A stretch of 64,000 nt of DNA from Pseudomonas svalbardensis (GCF_030053115.1 NZ_CP125619.1:2491501-2555500); one strand, 5' to 3'; counted from the first letter of the stretch, positions 36,397 to 45,413 are shown. A program made the numbers and translations. The notes: a model not told the origin generated them from the letters alone.

Positions 36397-37836
36397 ATGA
36401 CTGAAACCCAAAGCGGACAGGCCACCGACGCCATCCGCCACGCGGACATCCTGATCGTCGGCGGCGGCCTCAGCGGCGCAATGCTGGCGGCGCAGTTGCT
36501 GCGCCTGCCGGGCAAACGCCAGGTGCTGGTGATCGAACCCCGCGCCGAACTGGGACGGGGCGAGGCGTACAGCGCGGTCGAGTTGGGCCACACGCTCAAC
36601 GGCAATGCGGCGCGGATGAGCGTCGACCCGGACAACGCCGACGACCTGACCCAATGGTTGACCGAGTACATCGCGGCCGGCGGCTGGCCGGAGTCTGACA
36701 AGCAACATGTGCCGGTCAGCGAATTGTTCCCGCCACGGGGAATTTTCGGTTTGTACGTGCAGCAGCGCCTGGCGGAAGCGCAAGCGGTGGGGGTGTTGAA
36801 CGGTTCAACGGTCGAGCATGTGCGGGCCGAGGTGATTGATCTGCAAACCCGGGACGATTCTGCGTTGCTGACGTTGAGTGACGGGCAACACTTGCAGGGT
36901 GCTTTTGCGGTGTTGGCCACGGGGATGTTCCCCGCTGCGCGTACGCCACAGACCGAGTCCAGCGGCTTGAACGCCGCCGCGCTTGATCCGTGGGACGTCG
37001 CGGCCATGCAGCAACTCGATCCGCAGTCGACGGTGCTGATCATCGGTTCGGGCCTGACCATGGTCGATGCCGTGGTGTCGCTGGAACAGGCCGGGCATCG
37101 CGGGCCGATCGAAGTGTTTTCCCGGCATGGCTTGCTGCCTCACGTGCGTCGGCAACCTCCGGTCTGGGTGGATTTTCTCGCCGAGGATCAGAGCATTCGC
37201 ACACCGCGACAGCTGGTGCGCGAACTGCGTCGGCATTGCCGGGACGCCATCGCTCAAGGCATCGACTGGCAGGCGCCGCTCGACACTGTACGGGCGCATA
37301 TTGGCCGGTTGTGGAATCAGGCGACGGACGTGCAGCGTCGACAGTTTGTGCGACATGTGCGGCCGTGGTGGGAATGCCATCACCACCGCTCGCCGCCGAT
37401 GAGTGCCGAACTGGTAGAGCGGTTGCACAAGGAAGGGCGCTTGCGGATTCACGCGGCGTCGTTCAAAGGGCTGGAGCCTTCAGCGGACGGCGCAGTGAGC
37501 ATCCGTGTTCGGCGTCGTGGTGAATCAGAAACCACCGTTGTCAGCGGCGCGGCATTGATCAATTCCAGCGGCATCGAATACGACTGGCGGCGGGTCGCCC
37601 GACCACTGCCACAGCAACTGCTGGCACGCGGACTTGTCCGACCGGGGCCGTTGGCGCTGGGGATTGCGGCAGCGTTGGATGGCGCGGTGCTGGACGCAGA
37701 TGAACACGTCGCCAGCCGTCTGTTCGCCATGGGTCCACCGTTGCGCGGCATGTGGTGGGAAAGCACCGCAGTGACCGACGTCGCGAGCCAGGCCAAGGCT
37801 CTTGCCGCTCGCCTGACAACAACTCCGCCCCTGTAG
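36397..37836 (+). CDS. FAD/NAD(P)-binding protein
   Basis: 479 residues. FAD-binding Rossmann motif ILIVGGGLSGAMLAAQLLR at residues 19-37, the GHTLNGNAARMSVDP region and a second dinucleotide motif VLIIGSGLTMVDAVVSLEQAG near residue 215; the end is GPLALGIAAALDGAVLDAD. Resembles the FAD_NAD_binding_9 group, whose reactions are mostly unknown. ATG 36397 begins MTETQSGQ; a TTG 18 bases upstream is possible. A strong terminator lies downstream. Confidence 0.8.
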   Translation: MTETQSGQATDAIRHADILIVGGGLSGAMLAAQLLRLPGKRQVLVIEPRAELGRGEAYSAVELGHTLNGNAARMSVDPDNADDLTQWLTEYIAAGGWPESDKQHVPVSELFPPRGIFGLYVQQRLAEAQAVGVLNGSTVEHVRAEVIDLQTRDDSALLTLSDGQHLQGAFAVLATGMFPAARTPQTESSGLNAAALDPWDVAAMQQLDPQSTVLIIGSGLTMVDAVVSLEQAGHRGPIEVFSRHGLLPHVRRQPPVWVDFLAEDQSIRTPRQLVRELRRHCRDAIAQGIDWQAPLDTVRAHIGRLWNQATDVQRRQFVRHVRPWWECHHHRSPPMSAELVERLHKEGRLRIHAASFKGLEPSADGAVSIRVRRRGESETTVVSGAALINSSGIEYDWRRVARPLPQQLLARGLVRPGPLALGIAAALDGAVLDADEHVASRLFAMGPPLRGMWWESTAVTDVASQAKALAARLTTTPPL

Positions 37837-37866
37837 CAGCAGCCTCGCAGGCTCGGCAGCTGCTAC
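37831..37866. repeat. Second-type REP palindrome
   Basis: CTGTAGCAGCAGCCTCGCAG followed by GCTCGGCAGCTGCTAC; the same GTAGCAGC/GCTGCTAC repeat type as the large inverted repeat at 62678-62827. Confidence 0.65.
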
Positions 37867-37890
37867 GGATATCGGTGATCTGCTATTACG

Positions 37891-37932
37891 AAGAAACCCC
37901 GGGTAGATCGGATCTACCCGGGGTTTCTTGTT
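37891..37932. terminator. Strong bidirectional terminator
   Basis: AAGAAACCCCGGGTAGATC pairs perfectly with GATCTACCCGGGGTTTCTT (19 bp, one-base loop), ending TTTCTTGTTT; it serves the flavoprotein gene and, in reverse, the convergent small secreted protein. Confidence 0.92.
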
Positions 37933-37954
37933 TGAAGCGGCGCAACGCCGTTGA

Positions 37955-38179
37955 TCAATAACGCTGATACTTCGAACCGAACTCAGGGCGGTTTTCAGCG
38001 ACGTAGAGTTTGCTCGCCTGGCTGTCTTTGTGATCAACGCCGACGGTGTTCACGTTCAGTGTGGCCGGTTGGCTGACTTTGGCCGCGGCAACGACTGGCG
38101 AGGTGGTGTGTGGGGCGGCGATGGCGGAGGTAGCGCCAAGAACCGAAAGGGCGAAACCAAGACCGATGATGCTTTTCAT
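37955..38179 (-). CDS. Small secreted protein with C-terminal ENRxEFGSKYQRY motif (1)
   Basis: 74 residues from ATG at 38179 (minus strand). Signal peptide MKSIIGLGFALSVLGATSAIA, cleaved after about residue 21. The mature 53-residue part ends YVAENRPEFGSKYQRY. A second gene at 40526 encodes a different secreted protein with nearly the same ending. Function unknown. Confidence 0.7.
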   Translation of the reverse strand: MKSIIGLGFALSVLGATSAIAAPHTTSPVVAAAKVSQPATLNVNTVGVDHKDSQASKLYVAENRPEFGSKYQRY

Positions 38180-38286
38180 GAGGGCGCTCCAGAGCGTGGG
38201 GAGAAGATGGGGCCACTGTAGTGCTGGAGCATCGCGATGAAAAAACACCCTGACGCATAGTTGTTATCGAGAGCGTTGATCCATTG

Positions 38287-39018
38287 TCAGCGGGGTGTGT
38301 TGTCGCTGAGCCAGCGCTGCTTGAGTTGTTCCAGGCGCCCATCGCGGTTCATCTCGTCGAGCGCCTGTTGCCAGCGCGCGACCTGGCGCGCATCGGTTTG
38401 CGGGGAAAACGCGATGTAGGTGCCTTGCTTCATCAGCGGCATCTGATAGTGCAACAGGCTGGGCGCCAAGCCTTCTTCCCGGGCCAGGGTCGCGATGGAG
38501 AGGGTGTCGGCCACCACAAACTCAATGCGCCCCAGACGTGCCAGACGCATCATTTGTTCGGGCGTTTCCACACCGTACAGATTGTTCAGACCCAGCTTGC
38601 GCAAGTAATCGTAAGCCAGCCATTTTCGCGGGACGGCGATACGGCCCTGGGTGCTGGCGTCCTGCAAACTGCGCACCGGTTGCTGGGTGTTAGCGGAATA
38701 AAGCGCCGTCTCCACGTCCATCAGCGGACCGACCCACTGGTACAAGCCTTCGCGTTCGGTGGTGCGCAACACGGTAAACACCCCGGTGGCGGGCTCGGTC
38801 GTGGCGACATGCAGGGCGCGCAGCAAAGGGACTTGTTGCAAGTGCACCTGGTCGCCGGTGCGTTCGGCCAGTGCCTGCACCATGTCCACGCCAAACCCCA
38901 CCAGTTGATTACCTTGCTGAAAATGCAGGGGCGGATGGTTGTCGGTGAGCAGGTTCAGATCAGCCGCGACCGCCGTAAAGGTCAGGAAAGACAACAGGCA
39001 ACCGGCAATGCGCTTCAT
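38287..39018 (-). CDS. Periplasmic solute-binding protein (amino-acid-binding type 3 fold)
   Basis: 243 residues from ATG at 39018 (minus strand); a 17-codon upstream extension would bury the signal peptide MKRIAGCLLSFLTFTAVAAD. SBP_bac_3 features: LLTDNHPPLHFQQGNQLVGF, ADVVQALAERTG-type region GVDMVQALAERTGDQVHLQQ, and the ending QALDEMNRDGRLEQLKQRWL. No transporter genes are adjacent, so its role may be sensing or scavenging; ligand unknown. Confidence 0.8.
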   Translation of the reverse strand: MKRIAGCLLSFLTFTAVAADLNLLTDNHPPLHFQQGNQLVGFGVDMVQALAERTGDQVHLQQVPLLRALHVATTEPATGVFTVLRTTEREGLYQWVGPLMDVETALYSANTQQPVRSLQDASTQGRIAVPRKWLAYDYLRKLGLNNLYGVETPEQMMRLARLGRIEFVVADTLSIATLAREEGLAPSLLHYQMPLMKQGTYIAFSPQTDARQVARWQQALDEMNRDGRLEQLKQRWLSDNTPR

Positions 39019-39271
39019 GAATCGTCCTTGATGAAATGAAGCGCAAATCTTAGTACGGGCGAGGTGCAACTGTCCCGAGAAATTGTCCGGGCTTTTGCGT
39101 CAGATCTCAGGACTTATGGGTACGGCCTGCCATTGTGGCCCTGACCGACGAAACACAATTAAATGTGGGAGCAACTGTCTTGATGACCTTTATTTTGAAA
39201 GCATATTGATAGACAGCTGAACTCCCACAGCTTTAGGCCATGCGATGCCCTACAGGAACACCGCGACCCGT

Positions 39272-40201
39272 TTAGGCCAAGGGTTCTTTCCACTCGGTTC
39301 GGTCTCGGATCATGGCGTTCAGCCGTATCAACAACACACGCATACAGGCGATGAGCGCTACTTTTGCGCATTTACCCTTATGACGCAGTGCGTCATACCG
39401 CGCTTTGAACTCAGGCTGTCGCTGAATCACCACCCAGCACGCCATGTACATTGCCCGACGCGCAGCAAACCTGCCGCCGCTAATGTGGCGGGGGCCTTCA
39501 TGCTTGCCACTGTCGTCGTTGTAGGGGGCTATGCCTGCCAGCGCTGCAATCTCGTGCCGTCCAACCTCGCCCAGCTCGGGTAAGTAGGCCATCAAGCTGG
39601 CTGCCGTCACGAGCCCTATACCCTTGACCGAGCACAAACGGGCCGTTTTATCACTGTCCAGGTCTTTAGCAGTTTGACGGATCAGCTTTTCTATCGACTT
39701 TATGGCTTGGCATAAATAGTCGATATGACTTCGCAGACAGGGTTTTACCGTGTCAGCAGAGGCTGTTTTAAGGCGCCGTATATCGTCGCCTTGCTGCTGA
39801 ACAAAATTTTCGCGCTGCTGTACCAGCGCACGCAAATTGTCCTGTTCAGGGCTGGTGATTCGGTTGCTTGGCGACTTTATGACTTCGGCAAACTGCGCGA
39901 GCAGCCGCGCATCTATCGGGTCGGTTTTAGCGCGCTGCCCCATGGCCTTGGCAAAATCCCTGGCTCGGCGAGGGTTGATCCGCAAGACTTCGAAGCCGGC
40001 AGCCTGAAGCGCTTTCATGACCTCTCGCTCATAGCCGCCGGTGGCTTCCAGCAATACGCGGCTGACCTGATAGCGCTTTAACCAGTCAATCAGCGCAAGG
40101 AAATCACTGGCGGTATTGAGGTGACTCGCGCCAACGTATTGCGGGTTAATCCGAACTTCAAGGGTATCTTTGGAAACATCGATGCCTGCGCAGGAAAACA
40201 T
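39272..40201 (-). CDS. IS110-family transposase (DEDD recombinase), copy 2
   Basis: 309 residues, identical to copy 1 except residue 22 (Tyr instead of Asp), outside the DEDD residues. GIDVSKDTLEV, VLLEATGGYE, TDPIDARLLAQF and HISGGRFAARRAMYMA are all intact. Confidence 0.95.
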   Translation of the reverse strand: MFSCAGIDVSKDTLEVRINPQYVGASHLNTASDFLALIDWLKRYQVSRVLLEATGGYEREVMKALQAAGFEVLRINPRRARDFAKAMGQRAKTDPIDARLLAQFAEVIKSPSNRITSPEQDNLRALVQQRENFVQQQGDDIRRLKTASADTVKPCLRSHIDYLCQAIKSIEKLIRQTAKDLDSDKTARLCSVKGIGLVTAASLMAYLPELGEVGRHEIAALAGIAPYNDDSGKHEGPRHISGGRFAARRAMYMACWVVIQRQPEFKARYDALRHKGKCAKVALIACMRVLLIRLNAMIRDRTEWKEPLA

Positions 40202-40229
40202 AGCCGATCCCTCTTACACTCAAAGGTGA

Positions 40230-40405
40230 GAGCACTCTGGCTGGGCACCACGCTTGTAATGTTCGAGGTCGGCTCGTTCAACTGTTCGGGCTCAATAACC
40301 AGAGCGGAGAGGTGAATGGCAGCATGGGCTCCCACACGTGCTTTAAGCACTCCGGGCATTCAGCTTGCCACTCACCGCTCTCACCCTCAGTCTAATTCCT
40401 GCCCA
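40230..40405 (-). ncRNA. Candidate bridge RNA of IS110 copy 2
   Basis: Same layout as in copy 1: target guides at 40353-40357 (GCCCG) and 40328-40336 (TGTGGGAGC), donor guides at 40279-40285 (ACAGTTG) and 40252-40257 (ACAAGC). The single difference from copy 1, at 40234, changes a C to U in the RNA opposite a G, so the donor-loop stem keeps a G-U pair. Confidence 0.65.
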
Positions 40406-40413
40406 AGACACAA

Positions 40414-40496
40414 GCGGGCTTGCTCGCGAAGAGGCCGTGTCAGTCAACATTGATGTTGATTGTCATACCGCTTTCGCGAGCAAGCCCGCTCCCACA
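40414..40496. repeat. REPIN split by IS110 copy 2 (remaining part)
   Basis: GCGGGCTTGCTCGCGAAGAG continues the REP begun by TGTGGGAGC at 39164; the other arm CGAGCAAGCCCGCTCCCACA (40477-40496) is intact and still has the AGCCCGCTCCCACA sequence used as target. Confidence 0.85.
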
Positions 40497-40525
40497 ATTG
40501 ATCTTTGTTGTGCTGTGGACCGCGA

Positions 40526-40828
40526 TCAATACCGCTGATATTTCGAACCGAATTCAGCGCGGTTTTCCGCCACGACCACACCGCCGCGTACCGCATTGCT
40601 CGGGCTGACCGATGCAACACGTTCGCGCAGCTCTTGCAGACGGTCGGCACCGCCTTCGGTCACGCGATTCTCGATCAGACGATCGGAGCCGCCTTCCACA
40701 AGCAGTTGTTGAACCTGGCCAGGGGACGCAGCACTGCCGGTGTGGGCCGACGCCAGGTTCGACAGGCCGAGACCACCGACCAGCACCAGACCGAGTGCCA
40801 GGGACGAGACTTTCGAGAAGTTGATCAT
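40526..40828 (-). CDS. Small secreted protein with C-terminal ENRxEFGSKYQRY motif (2)
   Basis: 100 residues, signal peptide MINFSKVSSLALGLVLVGGL ending near ASA (residue 28). ATG at 40828 (minus strand) has CGGAGAATCACC upstream. The mature part contains two similar blocks (EGGSDRLIENRVTEGGADRL) and ends VVAENRAEFGSKYQRY, matching the 74-residue protein at 37955. Function unknown. Confidence 0.75.
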   Translation of the reverse strand: MINFSKVSSLALGLVLVGGLGLSNLASAHTGSAASPGQVQQLLVEGGSDRLIENRVTEGGADRLQELRERVASVSPSNAVRGGVVVAENRAEFGSKYQRY

Positions 40829-41022
40829 GGTGATTCTCCGTGCGTTTAGTTTGAGTGGGTCGGTAGCTGCTGCTATCCGGTGATCACAGTTAAACGCTCG
40901 GGTGTATCGGTGATGTGTGCTCGAACAAGCCGAAATCGGTGTCTGCGTATCTGTCGCGGGTTCTTATACAGACGGATACAAAACCCTATGAAAACGCTCC
41001 TCAGGTTCTGCTGGGGGGAGCT

Positions 41023-41763
41023 TCATGATTCTGCGCCGAGCAATTCCACCGGGTAGGAGAACACGTAGCCTTCGCTGCGCACGGTTTTGATGTAGGTCGA
41101 GTCCCGCGAGTCATCCATCAATCGCTGGCGCAGACGGCTCACCAGCAAATCAATCGAGCGGTCGAACAGGTCGGCGTCGCGGCCCTGGGTCAGGTTAAGC
41201 AGCTGGTCCCGGCTGAGCACCCGTTGCGGGTGATCGAGGAACACCCGCAGCAGACGGTATTCGGCGCCACTGAGGGCCACCATCGTGCCGTCTTCGTCGA
41301 GCAAGTGCCGGGCGGTGGTGTCCAGGCGCCAGCGGCCGAAGCCCAGCAGCCGGCCGCTTTCGGTGATCAGCAGGTTGGGCGGCAGCATCCGGGTGCGGCG
41401 CAACACGGCATTGATGCGCGCCAGCAGTTCGCGGGCGGCGAAGGGCTTGGTCAGGTAATCGTCGGCACCCATTTCCAGGCCGAGGATGCGATCGGTTTCG
41501 TCGTTGCGTGCGGTGAGCATCAGGATCGGCGTGGCTTTGTGTTTGCCTGAGCGCAATTCGCGGCACAGCAGCAGGCCGTCATCGCCGGGCATCATGATGT
41601 CCAGCACGATCAGGTCTACCTGATTGGTTTCCAGAAAACTGCGCATCTGCCGGCCATCGGCGACAACGGTGGTGCGCAGGCCGTTCTTTTTCAGGTAATT
41701 GCCGACCAACTCGCGAATCTCCCGGTCGTCGTCGACGATCAGGATGTGGTTCACATGGTCCAT
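41023..41763 (-). CDS. OmpR/PhoB-family response regulator (orphan)
   Basis: 246 residues. Receiver domain 1-120: HILIVDDDREIRELV acidic pocket, phosphoacceptor Asp in DLIVLDIMMPGDDG (about residue 55) and Lys in DDYLTKPFAARELL. C-terminal winged helix: LSGAEYRLLRVFLDHPQRVL and SIDLLVSRLRQRLMDDSRDS, ending TVRSEGYVFSYPVE. No histidine kinase gene is adjacent, so its partner is elsewhere. Divergent from a DUF2790 gene. Confidence 0.92.
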   Translation of the reverse strand: MDHVNHILIVDDDREIRELVGNYLKKNGLRTTVVADGRQMRSFLETNQVDLIVLDIMMPGDDGLLLCRELRSGKHKATPILMLTARNDETDRILGLEMGADDYLTKPFAARELLARINAVLRRTRMLPPNLLITESGRLLGFGRWRLDTTARHLLDEDGTMVALSGAEYRLLRVFLDHPQRVLSRDQLLNLTQGRDADLFDRSIDLLVSRLRQRLMDDSRDSTYIKTVRSEGYVFSYPVELLGAES

Positions 41764-41977
41764 CGCTTAGCCCTCTTGTCATTCGCCCGTTGCGCATTCC
41801 AAGGATTGTCCCAGGCACTTGTATCGCCCTGTATCTGGCGCCCCCGGAGACACCTTACGCCTTGTTAATTCCGGTTTACGACACATGGCAGATACCTCGC
41901 GAAGATTAAATGGGCTCCATCGAGACAAGACGACTTGCCTCACAACCACCGCCCATTGCAACCCTGAGGAAATCACC

Positions 41978-42241
41978 ATGAACTGGAACAAACTGATTGC
42001 CGCCAGCTTCTTTGCGGTCCTGAACGTTGCAGCGTTTTCGGCCCATGCCGATGTTCAAGCTCCGTCGCAGACAACTTCTCACGGCACCCACCTGGATATC
42101 AAGAAAGTGGTTTCCGTCGTCGACAACGGCGGCGGTAATTGCGGCATTGTCGATGCCCGCCTGACCTACCTCGATTCCAGCGGCACGCAGAAAGTCCTCG
42201 ATTACAGCAAATTCGCAGACTGCGGCAATCAGGGCGGCTAA
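41978..42241 (+). CDS. DUF2790 family secreted protein
   Basis: 87 residues; ATG 41978 with TGAGGAAATCACC upstream. Signal peptide about residues 1-24 (ending FSAHA). The mature part HLDIKKVVSVVDNGGGNCGI and LTYLDSSGTQKVLDYSKFAD, with two cysteines, fits the small DUF2790 proteins, often metal-induced in Pseudomonas. The response regulator opposite is a candidate controller. Confidence 0.78.
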   Translation: MNWNKLIAASFFAVLNVAAFSAHADVQAPSQTTSHGTHLDIKKVVSVVDNGGGNCGIVDARLTYLDSSGTQKVLDYSKFADCGNQGG

Positions 42242-42358
42242 TTCTTCCACTGCGCTCATCGCTGTCGAAACCGACGAACGCGCAGTCTGCTCATCATCCC
42301 GCGATGGCTGACTCACGTCGTCCAGAACACCAGGTCAATGGCTTCCAGGGAAATCACC

Positions 42359-43438
42359 ATGAAGATGAATGTGTTGAGCAAAAAAAACGACTCACGTCGT
42401 CGTTTCTTTGGCCCATCGGTCCTCGCTTTCGCGCTGATGCAGTTAGGTGCCCTTGGTTCTGCCAATGCGCAAGCCGCGACGACAGAGCCAGTGGTGGCCG
42501 GCGCCGGCGCCCTCAAGTCGGACTCGTTCGGCCCGCTGAAGCATGTCAACGCAGGCTTGCTGAATGTGGCTTACGCCGAAGTCGGCCCCGCCGATGGTCC
42601 GGTGGTGATTCTTCTGCACGGCTGGCCCTACGACATTCACAGCTATAGCGAAGTGGCGCCCTTGTTGGCGGCCAAGGGTTACCGGGTGCTGATCCCGTAT
42701 GCGCGGGGCTACGGCGACACGCATTTCCTGTCCGACAAGACTGTTCGCAACGGCCAGCCCGCCGCGTTGGCCAGTGATGTCATCGACTTTATGGATGCGC
42801 TCAAGATCAAGAAGGCGGTACTCGGTGGTTACGACTGGGGTGCGCGCTCGGCGAACATCGTTTCGGCGCTCTGGCCGGAGCGGGTGGAGGCGCTGGTCTC
42901 GGTGAGCGGCTACCTCATCGGCAATCAGGCCGCCGGCAAGAATCCGTTGCCGCCCAAGGCCGAGTTGCAATGGTGGTACCAGTTCTACTTCGCTACCGAA
43001 CGCGGCCAGGCCGGTTACGAAAAAAATCGCCACGACTTCGCCAAGTTGATCTGGGAGCTGGCCTCCCCGAAATGGACTTTCGACGACGCGACTTGCAACC
43101 GCAGCGCGGTGGCCCTGGACAACCCCGATCATGTGGCTATTACGATCTTCAACTATCGCTGGCGGTTGGGCATGATTCAGGGCGAACCTCAATATGAAGC
43201 GCTGGAGCAGCGGCTGGCCAAGGCCCCGGTCATTACGGTGCCGACCATCACCATGGAAGGTGACGCCAACGGGGCGCCACATCCGGCTGCCGAGGATTAT
43301 GCCAAGCGCTTCACCGGCAAATATGAGTACCGACTTATCAGCGGTGGCATCGGCCACAACTTGCCGCAGGAAGATCCACAGGCCTTTGCCAAGGCAGTGA
43401 TCGACGCGGATCACCTTCGAGCATTAGTGCCTAAATAG
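42359..43438 (+). CDS. Exported alpha/beta hydrolase, epoxide-hydrolase-like
   Basis: 359 residues from ATG 42359 (CAGGGA eight bases upstream). Twin-arginine-type signal: SRRRFFG near residue 15 then a hydrophobic stretch ending SANAQA about residue 38. Catalytic domain: oxyanion motif LLHGWPYDIHSY, nucleophile elbow GGYDWGARSANI with Asp as nucleophile (epoxide hydrolase or haloalkane dehalogenase-like), and the catalytic His in GGIGHNLPQEDP. The Asp nucleophile argues against a plain esterase. The substrate is unknown. Confidence 0.82.
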   Translation: MKMNVLSKKNDSRRRFFGPSVLAFALMQLGALGSANAQAATTEPVVAGAGALKSDSFGPLKHVNAGLLNVAYAEVGPADGPVVILLHGWPYDIHSYSEVAPLLAAKGYRVLIPYARGYGDTHFLSDKTVRNGQPAALASDVIDFMDALKIKKAVLGGYDWGARSANIVSALWPERVEALVSVSGYLIGNQAAGKNPLPPKAELQWWYQFYFATERGQAGYEKNRHDFAKLIWELASPKWTFDDATCNRSAVALDNPDHVAITIFNYRWRLGMIQGEPQYEALEQRLAKAPVITVPTITMEGDANGAPHPAAEDYAKRFTGKYEYRLISGGIGHNLPQEDPQAFAKAVIDADHLRALVPK

Positions 43439-43448
43439 TGTGCATGCC

Positions 43449-43480
43449 GATCGTTCCCACGCGGGAGCGTGGGAACGATC
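43449..43480. repeat. GATCGTTCCCAC palindrome, left of the NUDIX gene
   Basis: GATCGTTCCCAC and GTGGGAACGATC form a 12-bp stem around GCGGGAGC, followed by TTTACT. One of three copies of this repeat in the window. Confidence 0.75.
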
Positions 43481-43513
43481 TTTACTAGATTTTTGTTATT
43501 CATCTGGCACTGG

Positions 43514-43972
43514 TCAGGCCTGCTCCATCATTTGGATCAGGTTTTCTGGCCAGACTGTTTCAGCGGTATCTTTCAGCTCGGCGACTGACCACCATTTGTG
43601 TTCAGTCATCACCCGGGCTTCATCGGCAGTCCAGCCATCACGCGTCAGTCGTTCACCGTCGGCGCGGACGACGAAGTAGCGTTCCACGGACAAGACGGTT
43701 TCGCCGCTGGGCAACATCATCGAAAAGCTGCGCTCTGCCACGCTAGAGTCCACTGTGTCGACGTGCAGTCCAGTTTCTTCATGCAGTTCGCGTATGGCGG
43801 CGGCTTCAAAGGTTTCACCTTCCTCAAGACCGCCGCCCGGCGTAGCCCAATAGTCGCGTCCGTCCAAAGCATCGCCCTTGTGCTGGAAGCGAAACAGCAA
43901 GACCTGACGGGCGGGATTGATCACAAGGAGTCGTGCAGCGTTACGTTGGCGCATCAAAAACTCTCTTTCCAT
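43514..43972 (-). CDS. NUDIX hydrolase
   Basis: 152 residues. NUDIX box GGGLEEGETFEAAAIRELHE continuing ETGLH fits G-x5-E-x7-RE-U-x-E-E-x-G-U, so it hydrolyses a nucleoside diphosphate linked to another group. N-terminal RLLVINPARQVLLFRFQHKG is typical. Substrate not deducible. Flanked on both sides by GATCGTTCCCAC palindromes. Confidence 0.9.
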   Translation of the reverse strand: MEREFLMRQRNAARLLVINPARQVLLFRFQHKGDALDGRDYWATPGGGLEEGETFEAAAIRELHEETGLHVDTVDSSVAERSFSMMLPSGETVLSVERYFVVRADGERLTRDGWTADEARVMTEHKWWSVAELKDTAETVWPENLIQMMEQA

Positions 43973-43994
43973 AGACGTTACAGCTCAAGTTGCT

Positions 43995-44026
43995 GATCGT
44001 TCCCACGCGGAAGCGTGGGAACGATC
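43995..44026. repeat. GATCGTTCCCAC palindrome, right of the NUDIX gene
   Basis: GATCGTTCCCAC and GTGGGAACGATC around GCGGAAGC, followed by TTTATT; nearly identical to the copy at 43449. Confidence 0.75.
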
Positions 44027-44039
44027 TTTATTAGCTTTG

Positions 44040-45413
44040 TTACGCAACCACTTGATAACACGGCACATACGCCGCGCCACCCGGCAGTTTCATCCGGTGC
44101 TGGGCGACGAAGGCCTTTAGCAGTTGATCCAGCGGTTGCATCACCGCCGCATCGCCACGAATCTGGTACGGCCCGTGTTCTTCGATCAGGCGGATGCCTT
44201 TGTCCTTGACGTTGCCCGCGACGATGCCGGAGAACGCGCGGCGCAGGTTGGCGGCCAGTTCGTGGGCCGGCAGGTTGCGGCTCAGTTTCAGGTTGGCCAT
44301 GTTTTCGTGGGTTGGATCGAACGGACGCTGGAAGCCTTCGTCGATCTTCAGCAGCCAGTTGAAATGGAACGCGTCATTGCGCTCGCGGCGGAACTGTTTG
44401 ACCGCCTTGAGGCCTTGGGTCATTTGACGCGCGACTTCGGCCGGGTCGTCGATGATGATCTCGTAGTGTTGCTTCGCGGCTTCACCCAAGGTGGCGCCGA
44501 CAAATGCATCCAGTTGCTCCAGATACGGCGCGGCATGTTTTGGCCCGGTGAGGACCACGGGGAAGGGCAGGCCTGCGTTGTCCGGGTGCATCAGGATGCC
44601 GAGCAGGTACAGGAACTCTTCGGCCGTGCCGGCACCGCCCGGGAAAATGATGATGCCGTGGCCGACGCGGACGAAGGCTTCCAGACGTTTTTCGATGTCC
44701 GGCAGGATCACCAGTTCGTTGACGATCGGGTTGGGCGCTTCGGCGGCGATAATGCCCGGCTCGGTCAAGCCGAGGTAGCGGCCGCCGTGGATACGCTGCT
44801 TGGCGTGGGCGATGGTCGCGCCTTTCATCGGGCCTTTCATCACGCCAGGACCGCAACCGGTGCAGATGTCGAGGCTGCGCAGGCCCAGTTCGTGGCCGAC
44901 TTTCTTGGTGTATTTGTATTCTTCGGTGTTGATCGAGTGGCCGCCCCAGCACACCACGATCTTCGGCTCGACGCCGGGGCGCAGGGTGCGGGCGTTGCGC
45001 AGCAGGTGGAACACGTAGTCGCTGATGCCCTGGGAGGTGCTCAGGTCGATGCGTTGGGCGTCGAGTTCGTTTTCGGTGTAGACGATGTCGCGCAGGGCGC
45101 TGAAGAGCATTTCGCGGGTGCTGGCGATCATTTCGCCATCAACGAAGGCGTCGGCCGGGGCGTTCAGCAGTTCCAGGCGTACGCCGCGGTCCTGCTGGTG
45201 AATGCGGATTTCGAAGTCCTTGTAGGCTTCGAGGATGGTTTTTGCGTTATCGACATGGGCGCCGGTATTGAGGATGGCCAGGGCGCACTGGCGGAATAAG
45301 GTGTAGGTGCTGCCGGATCCGGCTTCGCTCAGTTGCTGTACTTCACGTTGTGAAAGGGTTTCCAGGCTGCCTTTTGGGCTGACCGAGGCGTTGATTACTT
45401 GTCGTTGGGTCAT
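44040..45413 (-). CDS. ppnN: Pyrimidine/purine nucleotide 5'-monophosphate nucleosidase
   Basis: 457 residues, the size of PpnN (YgdH). It splits nucleoside monophosphates into base and ribose 5-phosphate in the cytoplasm; in E. coli it is controlled by (p)ppGpp. The central LOG-type Rossmann domain has ICTGCGPGVMKGPMKGATIA and the nucleotide-binding FPGGAGTAEEFLYLLG. N- and C-terminal extensions (VSPKGSLETLSQREVQQLSE; KGIRLIEEHGPYQIRGD) are specific to PpnN rather than short LOG proteins. Confidence 0.92.
   Translation of the reverse strand: MTQRQVINASVSPKGSLETLSQREVQQLSEAGSGSTYTLFRQCALAILNTGAHVDNAKTILEAYKDFEIRIHQQDRGVRLELLNAPADAFVDGEMIASTREMLFSALRDIVYTENELDAQRIDLSTSQGISDYVFHLLRNARTLRPGVEPKIVVCWGGHSINTEEYKYTKKVGHELGLRSLDICTGCGPGVMKGPMKGATIAHAKQRIHGGRYLGLTEPGIIAAEAPNPIVNELVILPDIEKRLEAFVRVGHGIIIFPGGAGTAEEFLYLLGILMHPDNAGLPFPVVLTGPKHAAPYLEQLDAFVGATLGEAAKQHYEIIIDDPAEVARQMTQGLKAVKQFRRERNDAFHFNWLLKIDEGFQRPFDPTHENMANLKLSRNLPAHELAANLRRAFSGIVAGNVKDKGIRLIEEHGPYQIRGDAAVMQPLDQLLKAFVAQHRMKLPGGAAYVPCYQVVA

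Larger units (their letters stand above)
39173..40413 (-). mobile_element. IS110-family insertion sequence, copy 2
   Basis: About 1241 bp, aligned without gaps to copy 1 at a constant offset of 15740 bases. It interrupts a REP between TGTGGGAGC (39164-39172) and GCGGGCTTGCTCGCG (from 40414). Same orientation as copy 1. Differences include the two element-end changes near 39187-39200 and one at 40234. Confidence 0.9.
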
